The notes under the pieces are model-generated. The model was not told the DNA's origin and made no database searches. It saw only the letters and a program-made list of their open reading frames with translations. A stretch of 64,000 bases of DNA from Bacteroidota bacterium (GTDB taxonomy: Bacteria; Bacteroidota; Bacteroidia; Bacteroidales; FEN-979): assembly GCA_026391805.1 (NCBI GenBank), contig JAPLDJ010000006.1, positions 19,304 to 83,303 of the forward strand, read 5' to 3'. The translations under genes and the position numbers were made by a program. This document shows positions 26,386 through 35,098 of this stretch, one piece after another; within the stretch, counting starts at the first letter, position 1, and the number at the start of each line of letters is the position of its first letter.

Positions 26386-27195
26386 TTGAAAAACTATCAG
26401 CCCTTTCAGTTGTTCCTGATCCTCCTCGGTGCTTTGATATTGCTCTTTATCATTTCGCCGTTGCTTGGGATGTTCCTGAAGACGAGCCCTGCAAGCCTGT
26501 TTGAAACGGCAAAGGAAGCAGAGGTTGCCGGCAGTATCTGGCTGACGATATGGACATCTATGGCTGCGACGCTCGTATTTGCGCTTGCTGCGATTCCCCT
26601 CTCCTACCTGCTGGCACGAAAGAGTTTTCCAATGAAAAAGCTGGTCACCGGCATCATCGACCTCCCGGTTGTGATCCCTCATTCAGCAGCAGGTATCGCG
26701 ATCCTGGGATTTGTATCAAGAGACACGGTGCTGGGGAAGATGGGCTCTGCAGTCGGGTTGAACTTTGTAGGAAACCCTGCCGGGATTGCCATTGCAATGG
26801 CTTTCGTGAGTATTCCCTACCTGATCAATGCAGCGCGTGATGGTTTTGCAGGAGTTTCGGAACGGACAGAAAAAGCAGCGCTGACGCTCGGCGCTTCGCC
26901 TTCCAGGGTTTTTTTCACCATTTCTCTTCCGCTTGCGCGCAGAAACATCATCTCCGGACTGATCCTCATGTTTGCCCGCGGGATGAGTGAATTCGGGGCC
27001 GTCATCGTCGTCGCCTATCATCCGATGATCACGCCGGTGCTGATCTATGAGCGGTTCGGCGCGTTCGGCCTGAAATATGCCCGTCCGGTTTCCGTACTCT
27101 TCATCCTGATCTCCCTTACTCTATTTATAGCACTTCGTATGCTTTCACCCGACAACAGGATTTTTACATCAGGACAAAAGAAAAAAGATCAATAA
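26386..27195 (+). CDS. wtpB: Tungstate/molybdate ABC transporter permease
   Basis: The 269-residue membrane protein has five to six helices and the conserved EAA loop AALTLGASPSRVFFTISLPLARRNIISGL that docks on the ATPase, followed by FARGMSEFGAVIVVAYHP, typical of molybdate and tungstate permeases. The only start that keeps the first helix (QLFLILLGALILLFIISPLLG) is the TTG at 26386; no ATG is available in frame before residue 55 or so. It lies between wtpA and the ATPase gene. Confidence 0.9.
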   Translation: MKNYQPFQLFLILLGALILLFIISPLLGMFLKTSPASLFETAKEAEVAGSIWLTIWTSMAATLVFALAAIPLSYLLARKSFPMKKLVTGIIDLPVVIPHSAAGIAILGFVSRDTVLGKMGSAVGLNFVGNPAGIAIAMAFVSIPYLINAARDGFAGVSERTEKAALTLGASPSRVFFTISLPLARRNIISGLILMFARGMSEFGAVIVVAYHPMITPVLIYERFGAFGLKYARPVSVLFILISLTLFIALRMLSPDNRIFTSGQKKKDQ

Positions 27196-27254
27196 CAATC
27201 AAAAACAAAACAGAAAAATAACGAGGAGAGCAGAATTGAAAAAGACATATTAAG

Positions 27255-27275
27255 AATTTCGCTTTTCGCTATTTA
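27255..27275 (+). repeat. Word repeat before wtpC, TTCGCTTTTCGC family
   Basis: A short copy TTTCGCTTTTCGCTATTT directly precedes the wtpC ATG at 27279; the same words stand before porV and near 55.85 kb. Confidence 0.6.
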
Positions 27276-27278
27276 AGG

Positions 27279-28328
27279 ATGCTCGAACTTAAAAACATAT
27301 CCGTCAGGGCAGGAGATTTTTCCCTCCGTGAGATCAGCTTCACGGTCAGCAAGGGAGATTATTTTATCCTGCTGGGAGAATCGGGTGCCGGAAAGTCGAT
27401 GGTGCTCGAGACCATCGCCGGACTTGTAAGCCCTGCCAGTGGTGAGATCGTAATTAATGGCAAGGAGGTTACAGGGGAAAAGATCCAGAAAAGGGGAATC
27501 GGTCTCGTATTCCAGGATTATGCCATCTTCCCTCACCTGACGGTCAGTGAAAATATTTCATACTCTTTGCATGGCAGGAAACTGAGTCATCAGGAAAAAA
27601 AGAAAAAAGTCCTGGTGATTGCAGATCAGCTTAACATTTCAGGTTTGCTTGACAGGCGGCCATCGTCGCTTTCGGGAGGGGAACTGCAGCGTGTCGCGCT
27701 GGCCCGGACGCTGATCCAGGATCCCCATGTACTTTTGCTGGACGAACCCCTTGCTTCGCTCGACAGCCGCATCAAAACGGAACTGCGCAGCCTCCTGCGG
27801 AAAATTCACCGCCAGGGACAAACGATCCTGCATGTGACACACGATTATGAAGAGGCTTTGTCGCTGGGCAACCGGATTGCCGTGATCGACAATGGCGCCA
27901 TCGTGCAATCAGGAACACCCGAAGAAGTTTTCCGGAATCCAAGATCTGAATTTATTGCCCATTTTGTCGGGGTGAGGAATTTCTTTCCTGCAAAGATCAT
28001 CCGTGAAAACGGGTCAACAAAAGCACTCGTTGATTCCCTGTCGGTTAACATCTTTACGCAGGAAAAAGAAGCCAGCGGATTTATCCTGATCCGCGGGGAA
28101 GATATTATCCTCTCGAATGAACAGATCGACTCCAGTGCAACCAATAATTTTGAAGGCACCATTTGTGAGATCACTCCGACAGTAAAAGGTGTTGATGTGA
28201 TCATCGATGCAGGGATCCGGTTTCATGCGCTTGTAACACCCGGATCTGTAACACATCTTGAACTTACAGAAGGAAAAAAGATCTGGCTCCATTTCAAGGC
28301 AACTGCCGTAAAATTCATCCCGGCTTAG
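27279..28328 (+). CDS. wtpC: Tungstate/molybdate ABC transporter ATP-binding protein
   Basis: The 349 residues form a complete ABC ATPase: Walker A GESGAGKS near residue 34, Q-loop LVFQDYAIFPHLTV, signature LSGGELQRVALARTL, Walker B VLLLDEPLASLDSR and the switch His in LHVTHDYEEA. After about residue 230 a TOBE/MOP-like domain follows (VGVRNFFPAKI onwards), where the oxyanion may bind for regulation. It energises uptake through wtpB with wtpA as receptor. ATG at 27279 with AAGG just before it. A TAG stop codon ends it, and a likely promoter for moeA follows at once. Confidence 0.93.
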   Translation: MLELKNISVRAGDFSLREISFTVSKGDYFILLGESGAGKSMVLETIAGLVSPASGEIVINGKEVTGEKIQKRGIGLVFQDYAIFPHLTVSENISYSLHGRKLSHQEKKKKVLVIADQLNISGLLDRRPSSLSGGELQRVALARTLIQDPHVLLLDEPLASLDSRIKTELRSLLRKIHRQGQTILHVTHDYEEALSLGNRIAVIDNGAIVQSGTPEEVFRNPRSEFIAHFVGVRNFFPAKIIRENGSTKALVDSLSVNIFTQEKEASGFILIRGEDIILSNEQIDSSATNNFEGTICEITPTVKGVDVIIDAGIRFHALVTPGSVTHLELTEGKKIWLHFKATAVKFIPA

Positions 28329-28331
28329 TTG

Positions 28332-28339
28332 TATCTTTG
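28332..28339 (+). promoter_or_regulatory. Putative -7 box upstream of moeA
   Basis: TATCTTTG is a full match to TAnnTTTG, directly after the wtpC stop codon. If used, the moeA mRNA has a leader of about 130 bases made almost wholly of three word-repeat families. Confidence 0.5.
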
Positions 28340-28350
28340 TAATTGTTTTG

Positions 28351-28472
28351 TGAGATGCTGGATGCTGGATGCTGGATGGAAGACGGAGGATGGAGGATGG
28401 AAGATGGAGGATGGAAATTCATAATTCAAAAATCGTAAATCGTAAATCGTAAACCGTAAATCGTAAATTGAG
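28351..28472. repeat. Composite word repeats upstream of moeA
   Basis: Three families stand in a row: GATGCTG words (28353-28377), GAGGATGGAAGAT words (28379-28416) and CGTAAAT words (28432-28470, the complement of those after murF). They end at the moeA start codon. Confidence 0.85.
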
Positions 28473-29642
28473 ATGCTTTCTTTCGAAGAAGCTTACACCA
28501 TCGTCATGAATCATGTTCGCCTTTCCGGTATTGAACATGTTAGCATGATGGACAGCCTGGGGCGGATCCTTGCTGAAGATATCCAATCTGACGTCGACAT
28601 GCCTCCGTTCGACAAGTCGGCTGTTGATGGTTTTGCCTGCCGGATGGCGGACCTCGGCAAGGACCTTGAAGTGGCCGAAACCATTCCCGCGGGTAAAACG
28701 CCTGAACACAGCATCAGCGAAGGAACCTGTGCCAGGATCATGACGGGCGCCATGGTGCCGGAAGGTGCCGATTGTGTGATCATGGTGGAAGATACGATCC
28801 GGGAAAATGAAATGATCCGTTTCACAAAAAAAGAAACGGCACGGAATATCTGTTACAAAGGTGAAGATGTCAAAGGCGGTGATATGGTCCTGACAGCCGG
28901 TACGATGATAGGGCCGCCTCACATTGCTGTCCTGGCTGCTGCAGGCGCGGTAAGCCCGAAAGTGCATACACGGATCCAGGTGGGGATCCTGTCGACAGGC
29001 GATGAACTTGTTGAACCGGACCACATCCCCTCTCCGTCAAAGATCAGGAACACCAATGCCTGGCAGCTGATGGCCCAGGTTTCATCAACCGGCGCCAACC
29101 CGAATTACGGGGGCATCGCTTTTGATACCGAAAGTGCCTTGTCGGCCATGCTGGCCGATTCTCTCGACAGGAACGATGTCGTGCTCGTGACCGGTGGCGT
29201 CTCCATCGGCGATTTTGATTATGTCCCGAAAGTTTTGGAACGCCTGGATGTTGAGATCCTCTTTAAAAGCTTCGCCATCCGGCCCGGAAGGCCTACCATT
29301 TTCGGGAAAAGAGGGAACCAGTTTGTTTTCGGACTTCCCGGAAATCCAGTTTCCTCCTTTGTGCTTTTCGAGGTCATGGTCAGACCTTTCATCCTGAAAA
29401 TGATGGGATGCAGTGCAGAGCCTTTAATAATTCGGTTACCGCTTGGCGCATCCATACCCAAAAGGAGATCCGACCGGAAATCGCTGATCCCTGTCAGAAT
29501 TGAAAACGGCGTCGTGCTGCCGGTTGAATACCACGGATCGGCGCACATCAATGCCTACACACGGGCTCAGGGAATCCTCGCGATCGAAACAGGCAGCAAC
29601 GGAATGGAGAAAGGAGAAATTGCGGATGTTCGACTCCTTTAA
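28473..29642 (+). CDS. moeA: Molybdopterin molybdenumtransferase MoeA
   Basis: MoeA inserts molybdenum (or tungsten) into adenylated molybdopterin. The 389 residues show all domains: N-terminal FEEAYTIVMNHV and DMPPFDKSAVDGFAC, the GTCARIMTGAMVPEGADCVIMVEDT segment, the Mog-like domain with GILSTGDELVEP, IRNTNAWQL and VLVTGGVSIGDFDYV, and FGLPGNPVSSFV, then the C-terminal MoeA domain IV. ATG at 28473. Its last 17 bases overlap the moaA start, which shows translational coupling. It is the first gene of a moeA-moaA-moaC-MOSC/Mog run. Confidence 0.95.
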   Translation: MLSFEEAYTIVMNHVRLSGIEHVSMMDSLGRILAEDIQSDVDMPPFDKSAVDGFACRMADLGKDLEVAETIPAGKTPEHSISEGTCARIMTGAMVPEGADCVIMVEDTIRENEMIRFTKKETARNICYKGEDVKGGDMVLTAGTMIGPPHIAVLAAAGAVSPKVHTRIQVGILSTGDELVEPDHIPSPSKIRNTNAWQLMAQVSSTGANPNYGGIAFDTESALSAMLADSLDRNDVVLVTGGVSIGDFDYVPKVLERLDVEILFKSFAIRPGRPTIFGKRGNQFVFGLPGNPVSSFVLFEVMVRPFILKMMGCSAEPLIIRLPLGASIPKRRSDRKSLIPVRIENGVVLPVEYHGSAHINAYTRAQGILAIETGSNGMEKGEIADVRLL

Positions 29643-30426
29643 CCGTCCGATCAACTACCTGCGCGTCTCGATCACCGACCGTTGCAACCTGAGATGCGTT
29701 TATTGCATGCCGGAAGAAGGGATCAGACTGATCAATCATTCGGATATCATATCCTATGAAGAAATCATCGAAGTCATCCGTGAAGGAACCCGGCTCGGGA
29801 TCACCAAGGTCAGGATCACGGGTGGAGAACCACTGGTAAGAAAAGGTGTGGTAGGGCTGGTATCGATGATCGCCGGTCTTGAGGGAATCACCGATTTCGG
29901 GATGACCACCAACGGCATCCTCCTCGGTCAGTTCGCGCAAGATCTTGCAAAAGAAGGACTTCACCGCATCAACATCAGCCTTGATACGGTCAATCCCGAG
30001 AAATACAAGAGGCTCACCCGCGGAGGAGATGTTGAGAAGGTGTTTGAAGGGGTTGATGCAGCTAAGAAAGCAGGAATATCACCCATCAAGATCAATTGCG
30101 TTGTAAAAAATTCATCCCTCGAACCCGATGCTGTGGAAGTCAGGGATTATTGCAGGAGGAATGATCTTGAGGTACGGTTCATCCATGAGATGGACCTTGA
30201 AACCGGATGTTTTACCCTGGTGGAAGGCGGCGACGGCGGCAATTGTAAAAACTGCAACCGGCTGCGTTTGACGGCCGACGGAAAGATCAAACCCTGCCTC
30301 TTCAATAACATCGAATACAGCATCCGTGAACTTGGAATTAAAGAAGCACTTCTAAGGGCGATCAATACTAAACCCGAGAAGGGAACGGTAAATAGCTTTG
30401 ACAGGTTTCATTCTATTGGAGGATGA
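29626..30426 (+). CDS. moaA: GTP 3',8-cyclase MoaA, short form
   Basis: MoaA is a radical-SAM enzyme that starts pterin synthesis from GTP. The N-terminal cluster motif CNLRCVYC, the GGEP-type motif ITGGEPLVRKG and NISLDTV are present. The second cluster motif reads CKNCNRLRLTADGKIKPC near residue 207, and the protein ends in Gly-Gly (HSIGG), as MoaA must. At 266 residues it is about 60 shorter than usual: the stretch between the IHEMDLETG region and the second cluster is almost absent. The start at 29626 overlaps moeA by 17 bases; longer upstream reading would lie inside moeA. All three Cys of each cluster are kept, so it is probably active. Confidence 0.9.
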   Translation: MFDSFNRPINYLRVSITDRCNLRCVYCMPEEGIRLINHSDIISYEEIIEVIREGTRLGITKVRITGGEPLVRKGVVGLVSMIAGLEGITDFGMTTNGILLGQFAQDLAKEGLHRINISLDTVNPEKYKRLTRGGDVEKVFEGVDAAKKAGISPIKINCVVKNSSLEPDAVEVRDYCRRNDLEVRFIHEMDLETGCFTLVEGGDGGNCKNCNRLRLTADGKIKPCLFNNIEYSIRELGIKEALLRAINTKPEKGTVNSFDRFHSIGG

Positions 30427-30520
30427 GGTCGGAGGTTTGATGTCAGAGGACGGAATTAAATTTCTGTGTAATCTGTGAAATCTGTGGTGAAGAAAGAGGA
30501 TGGAGAATGGAGAATGGAAG
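30424..30520. repeat. Composite word repeats between moaA and moaC
   Basis: A degenerate GAGGTCGGAGG/GATGTCAGAGG block, an AATCTGTG block (30461-30493) and a GAGGATGGAGAATGG block (30494-30520) fill the gap. The last lies just before the moaC start at 30558. Confidence 0.8.
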
Positions 30521-30557
30521 ACAGAAGAATATCAATCACTCTAAAAAATCTGAAGTG

Positions 30558-31013
30558 ATGAAGAAACTCAGTCATGTTTCAGCAAAGGGAAAGGCCAGCA
30601 TGGTCGATGTCAGCGCAAAGCCTGACCAGCTCAGGATTGCAAAGGCGATCGGTCATATAACCCTGGCACCTGAAACCATTCAACTGGTAAAGGAAAACAA
30701 GATGAAAAAAGGGGATGTGCTGACTGTAGCTGAGATCGCCGGGATCCAGGCGGGAAAAAAGACCAGCGAACTGATCCCCCTGTGTCATCCTCTGCAGATC
30801 ACAAAAATTGATGTGAAAGCCACACTTGATAAAAAGGGCGTGACGGTTGAAAGCGAAGCCCGGTGCGTCGGTCAAACGGGCATAGAGATGGAAGCGCTTA
30901 CTGCCGTCAGCATTGGCCTTCTTACCATCTACGACATGTGCAAGGCAGTGGATAAGTCAATGATTATTGATGATGTCAGATTACTTGAAAAGACAAAAAC
31001 CGATGTCAGATAA
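30558..31013 (+). CDS. moaC: Cyclic pyranopterin monophosphate synthase
   Basis: MoaC acts with MoaA to form cyclic pyranopterin monophosphate. The 151 residues contain SMVDVSAKPDQLRIAKA, the active-site segment with LIPLCHPLQITK, VESEARCVGQTGIEMEALTAVS and the C-terminal DMCKAVDKSM...VRLLEKTKT. The ATG at 30558 fits the family; an ATG at 30507 would begin within repeat words. The stop codon overlaps the next gene by 11 bases. Confidence 0.95.
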   Translation: MKKLSHVSAKGKASMVDVSAKPDQLRIAKAIGHITLAPETIQLVKENKMKKGDVLTVAEIAGIQAGKKTSELIPLCHPLQITKIDVKATLDKKGVTVESEARCVGQTGIEMEALTAVSIGLLTIYDMCKAVDKSMIIDDVRLLEKTKTDVR

Positions 31014-31938
31014 AGTACAAATACGTTCCGTAAATATCTCTGAGAAGAAAGGAACCATCAAGCATCCTGTCGATTCAATCAGGCTGACGGAAACAGGTGT
31101 TGAATGCGATGCACATTCCGGCGCCTGGAACAGGCAGGTCAGCCTGCTCGGGATGGAAAGCATCCGGAAATTTGAACAGGAAGCCGGGCGGAAGGTCCTT
31201 CCCGGGGAGTTTGCAGAGAACATCACCACGGAGGGAATTGAACTCTGGAAACTTCGTCCACTCGACCGGTTTACCTGCGGGAACGTCGAACTCGAAGTCA
31301 CCCAGATCGGGAAGGAGTGTCACGGGACATCCTGTGCCATCTTTAAAGAGGTCGGCAATTGCGTAATGCCGAAAGAAGGCATTTTCTGCAGGGTGGTCAC
31401 GCCAGGTATCATCAAACCAGGAGATGAACTGGCCTATCATCCGAAAGTTTTTTCCATCCGGGTCATCACACTCAGCGACCGCGCCAGCCGCGGCGAATAC
31501 GAAGACAAAAGCGGCCCGCGGATCATCGAGCTTCTTGAACACTATTTTTCCATTCTCCATCTTCCATCCTCCATCCTTCATTCCCTGATACCCGACGATC
31601 CTGAGAAGCTTCGCACCCTCCTTGACCAGGCCAGGAGCGAAAAGACCGACCTTGTCATTACAACCGGTGGCACCGGGATCGGTCCGAAAGACTTTACCCC
31701 GGATGTCGTAAAACCTTATCTTGACAAGGATATCCCGGGGATCATGGAGATGATCCGCATGAAATACGGGGCGCAGAAACCCCAGGCACTGGTTAGCCGC
31801 AGCATTGCAGGTGTCATGCAGCAAACGCTTGTTTTTACCCTGCCGGGAAGCGTGAAAGCGGTAAACGAATACATGGCCGAAATCACCCCGACCCTTCTTC
31901 ACCTCATTTCGATGCTTCACGGGCTTGATGCACATTAA
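31003..31938 (+). CDS. MOSC domain - MogA/MoaB fusion protein
   Basis: The 311-residue protein joins two Mo-cofactor domains. Residues 1 to about 150 are a MOSC (sulfurase-type) domain with GVECDAHSGAWNRQVSLLG and a CHGTSCAIF motif holding the Cys. From about 155 a MogA/MoaB-type domain follows: ITLSDRASRGEYEDKSGPRI, VITTGGTGIGPKDFTPDV and FTLPGSVKAVNEYM, the fold that adenylates molybdopterin for MoeA. Residues of the FSILHLPSSILHS segment (bases 31548-31587) are encoded by a copy of an intergenic word repeat. The gene overlaps moaC and ends the cofactor run. No moaD, moaE or moeB is present. Confidence 0.9.
   Translation: MSDKVQIRSVNISEKKGTIKHPVDSIRLTETGVECDAHSGAWNRQVSLLGMESIRKFEQEAGRKVLPGEFAENITTEGIELWKLRPLDRFTCGNVELEVTQIGKECHGTSCAIFKEVGNCVMPKEGIFCRVVTPGIIKPGDELAYHPKVFSIRVITLSDRASRGEYEDKSGPRIIELLEHYFSILHLPSSILHSLIPDDPEKLRTLLDQARSEKTDLVITTGGTGIGPKDFTPDVVKPYLDKDIPGIMEMIRMKYGAQKPQALVSRSIAGVMQQTLVFTLPGSVKAVNEYMAEITPTLLHLISMLHGLDAH
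31548..31587 (-). repeat. Word repeat inside the MOSC-Mog gene (GAGGATGGAAGAT family)
   Basis: Read on the minus strand, the bases form GGATGGAGGATGGAAGATGG-type words, the same as those at 28379-28416 and 30494-30520. The repeat keeps the frame and encodes about 13 residues. Confidence 0.85.
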
Positions 31939-32050
31939 TAACCGGAGCATGTTTATAATCAGGTGAAAGAGAAGGTCAGAAGGGATTATATTCACATTAT
32001 ATTTATCCCGGAATGACTGAACAGTTGAATCTCTTCCTTATTTTAAAAGT

Positions 32051-35000
32051 ATGGAACAAATATTATTTGCCCTGCTCCGACATGTAAACAGGTCCGGAAT
32101 TTTATTCCTTTCGTTGATTCTATCGCTTGGAACTGCAAAAGCACAGGACAGTCTCGATCTTGTAAAGATATCGGGAGCAACAAATGTTGATGCCCTGAAA
32201 AACTATTCGATTTTCCTGAAGAATAATGCGGAATTAAAAAAGAGTCAAGCCTATGAAGCAGCCCTTCAGAAGGGCTGGATGACAACAAAAACAGGGGAAG
32301 ACGGAAGTGGTGTCGGGCTGAAGGAGCTGGATAAAACAGGGAAACCGGTCTATCTTTATACGGGGAACCTGAATTCGGCAAAGACCGTCTCCTCCAATAA
32401 AGTATGGACGGGAGGAGGGCTTGGTTTCAACCTCACAGGTGCCGGGATCACCCTCAGGGAATGGGATCAGAGCCAGGTACGGACCACACATCAGGAACTT
32501 ACCGGGAGGGTTGTAATCGGCGACGCGTCTGTCGGTTTATCAGCCCATTCGACGCATGTTGCAGGGACAATGATCGCAACAGGGATCGACGCGAATGCGC
32601 ACGGGATGTCAAAACTGGCCAATCTGCGCGATTTCGACTGGGATTTTGATTATGTCGAGATGGCATCTGAAGCTGCTGCAGGGATGCTGCTGTCAAACCA
32701 TTCGTATGTCTATGTCACCGGCTGGTATAACGCCGGCTCATGGTACTGGTACGGCGATACGATCATCAGCCGCTACGAAGATTCTTATTTTGGATTTTAT
32801 GGCGACGATGCCAGGATCGTCGACTCGATTGCCTTCAATGCACCTTATTACCTGGTCTGCCGGGCCGCCGGAAACGACCGTGGTGAAGGACCTGCGACCC
32901 AGCCTGTAACACATTATGTATGGAACGGTACCACGTGGATCACTGCAAGCACCATCCGGAATAATGACGGAATGCCTTCCGGATACGGTTGCATAACGAA
33001 CGGTTTTGGTACTTGCAAGAATACCATGACTGTCGGAGCAGTCAGCGCCATCCCTGCCGGATACAGTTCGCCCGGTGATGTGGTCCATGCAGGTTTCAGT
33101 TGTACGGGACCCACGGATGACGGCCGTATCAAACCCGATCTGGTGGCCGATGGAGTAGGCCTCTATTCCACTTACTCTTCCGCGAACAACGCCTATGCTT
33201 CTATGACCGGAACTTCGATGGCTACCCCGAGTTGTGCAGGGGCCCTATGCCTCCTCCAGGAGCATTATCACAACCTTCACGGGATTTATATGCGTTCGGC
33301 AACACTGAAAGGCCTGGCCATTCATACAGCCGATGAGGCAGGAAGTTATCCCGGACCCGATTACAAATTCGGCTGGGGATTGCTGAATTCCGCCAAGGCG
33401 GCCACATTGCTGAGCAATACAACGACAGCTAAAGTCAAGGAACTCACGCTGACCAACGGAACAACCTATACGCTAAACCCCAAGACAAACGGAACCGAAG
33501 CACTGCGTGCAACCATCTGCTGGACCGACCCGCCCGGTACGCCTCCACCGCCCTCCCTGAATCCTCCGAACATCATGCTCGTTAACGACCTCGATCTGCG
33601 CATCGACGGCCAGGCCTATAAACCCTGGATCCTTGATCCGGCAAATCCTACAAATGACGCCACCACCGGTGACAATATCCGCGATAACACAGAGCAGGTT
33701 TACATCGCATCCATTACTGCCGGGTGCCATACACTAACAGTTACCCATAAAGGGATCCTCACCGGCGGATCGCAGGCCTTTTCACTAATTGTTTCCGGTA
33801 TAACAGTATATCCTGACTTCGTCGCAGGTCCCGCCAGCGGAAACCAGGCCATCTGTGCCAGTGCAACTCCCGCTTTGCTGAGCGCCACTCCGCCAACCGG
33901 CGGAAACCCGCCATATACGTACCAGTGGCAGAATTCAACCGACAGCATCAATTTTACCAACATCCCCGGTGCAAACGGACTTACCTACCAGCCTGGACCG
34001 CTTACCGTAAAAACCTTTTACCGCCAGGTTCAGTCGGCCGCCGGAAGCTGCGACAATTCAAATACCAATATCCTCAGGATCGTGGTTAACCCGGTTCCTG
34101 TTCCTGCAATAACAGGAAACACAAACCTCTGTGTAAATACTGGATTCTATACCTACACGACAGAACCCGGCATGACAAACTATTCCTGGTCTGCCACTCC
34201 TGGGGGAAGTATTGCCGCAGGTTTGGGAACGAATGTCATCCAGGTTACATGGAATGCCTCAGGCGCCCAATCGGTAAGTGTGAATTATTTCAACACGTTC
34301 GGATGCCCGGCGCAATCAGCTACCGTTCTTCCTGTACAGGTTAATACTGTTCCTCCTGCAGCAGGAAACATCACGGGAATTCCTATTGTTTGCCAGGGCG
34401 ACAGCGGATTGATTTATTCGTTAACGCCCGTCGCGAATGCTACCGCTTATATCTGGACTTTACCTACAGGCGCAGAGATCGTCTCAGGAAATCTTACAAA
34501 TTCCATCACGGTGAAATACAGTGGAACCGCTTTATCCGGGAATTACACGGTTGCAGCTAATAATATTTGCGGAAATGGTACTTCATCTCCACCCTATCCG
34601 GTCACGGTCAACCCCACTCCTCCTGCCCCGGTGATCGCGCAGCAGGGCGACACCCTTGGTTCGGATGCCCCGGCCGGGAACCAGTGGTATGGACCAGGCG
34701 GCCTTGTGTCGGGAGCTACAGGTCAAAATTACACACCAGGTCAAAACGGTAATTATTATGATATCGTGACGCTGAACGGATGCAGTTCCGATCCATCAAA
34801 TACCATTAATTTCATTCTTACCGGAACCGGGAATTCCGCAGGAACAATCCCCCGCATTTTTCCGAATCCTGCAGGGAATACGCTTCATGTTGAACTCTTC
34901 CTTGAACATTCTTCAGGTATATCTCTGAATCTGATGAATATTACAGGTTCTGCCGTAAAAACGATTGATTATGGCATTCACGCCCGCGGACCTGTAAAAT

Positions 35001-35098
35001 TGATCCTCGATTGCACCGACCTGAAGGGAGGCATCTATTTCCTCAAGGTGACGACCGAAAGCGGTTCCTTTGTTCATAAAATCATTCTTGAAAAATAG
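32051..35098 (+). CDS. Secreted subtilisin-like serine protease with T9SS sorting domain
   Basis: The 1015 residues begin with a signal peptide (about 1-31, ending TAKA), then a peptidase S8 domain with Asp139 (LREWDQ), His166 (HSTHVAG) and Ser389 (GTSMATPS). A jelly-roll-like domain and three or four Ig/PKD-like domains of about 85 residues follow (from about 590: PASGNQAICASATP, PVPAITGNTNLC, PPAAGNITGIPIVC, PPAPVIAQQG). The end (from about 930, IFPNPAGNTLHVEL to KIILEK) is a type A T9SS sorting domain, so the protease is exported by the Por system and left on the surface or released. No operon partner is visible. Target proteins are not known. Confidence 0.92.
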   Translation: MEQILFALLRHVNRSGILFLSLILSLGTAKAQDSLDLVKISGATNVDALKNYSIFLKNNAELKKSQAYEAALQKGWMTTKTGEDGSGVGLKELDKTGKPVYLYTGNLNSAKTVSSNKVWTGGGLGFNLTGAGITLREWDQSQVRTTHQELTGRVVIGDASVGLSAHSTHVAGTMIATGIDANAHGMSKLANLRDFDWDFDYVEMASEAAAGMLLSNHSYVYVTGWYNAGSWYWYGDTIISRYEDSYFGFYGDDARIVDSIAFNAPYYLVCRAAGNDRGEGPATQPVTHYVWNGTTWITASTIRNNDGMPSGYGCITNGFGTCKNTMTVGAVSAIPAGYSSPGDVVHAGFSCTGPTDDGRIKPDLVADGVGLYSTYSSANNAYASMTGTSMATPSCAGALCLLQEHYHNLHGIYMRSATLKGLAIHTADEAGSYPGPDYKFGWGLLNSAKAATLLSNTTTAKVKELTLTNGTTYTLNPKTNGTEALRATICWTDPPGTPPPPSLNPPNIMLVNDLDLRIDGQAYKPWILDPANPTNDATTGDNIRDNTEQVYIASITAGCHTLTVTHKGILTGGSQAFSLIVSGITVYPDFVAGPASGNQAICASATPALLSATPPTGGNPPYTYQWQNSTDSINFTNIPGANGLTYQPGPLTVKTFYRQVQSAAGSCDNSNTNILRIVVNPVPVPAITGNTNLCVNTGFYTYTTEPGMTNYSWSATPGGSIAAGLGTNVIQVTWNASGAQSVSVNYFNTFGCPAQSATVLPVQVNTVPPAAGNITGIPIVCQGDSGLIYSLTPVANATAYIWTLPTGAEIVSGNLTNSITVKYSGTALSGNYTVAANNICGNGTSSPPYPVTVNPTPPAPVIAQQGDTLGSDAPAGNQWYGPGGLVSGATGQNYTPGQNGNYYDIVTLNGCSSDPSNTINFILTGTGNSAGTIPRIFPNPAGNTLHVELFLEHSSGISLNLMNITGSAVKTIDYGIHARGPVKLILDCTDLKGGIYFLKVTTESGSFVHKIILEK

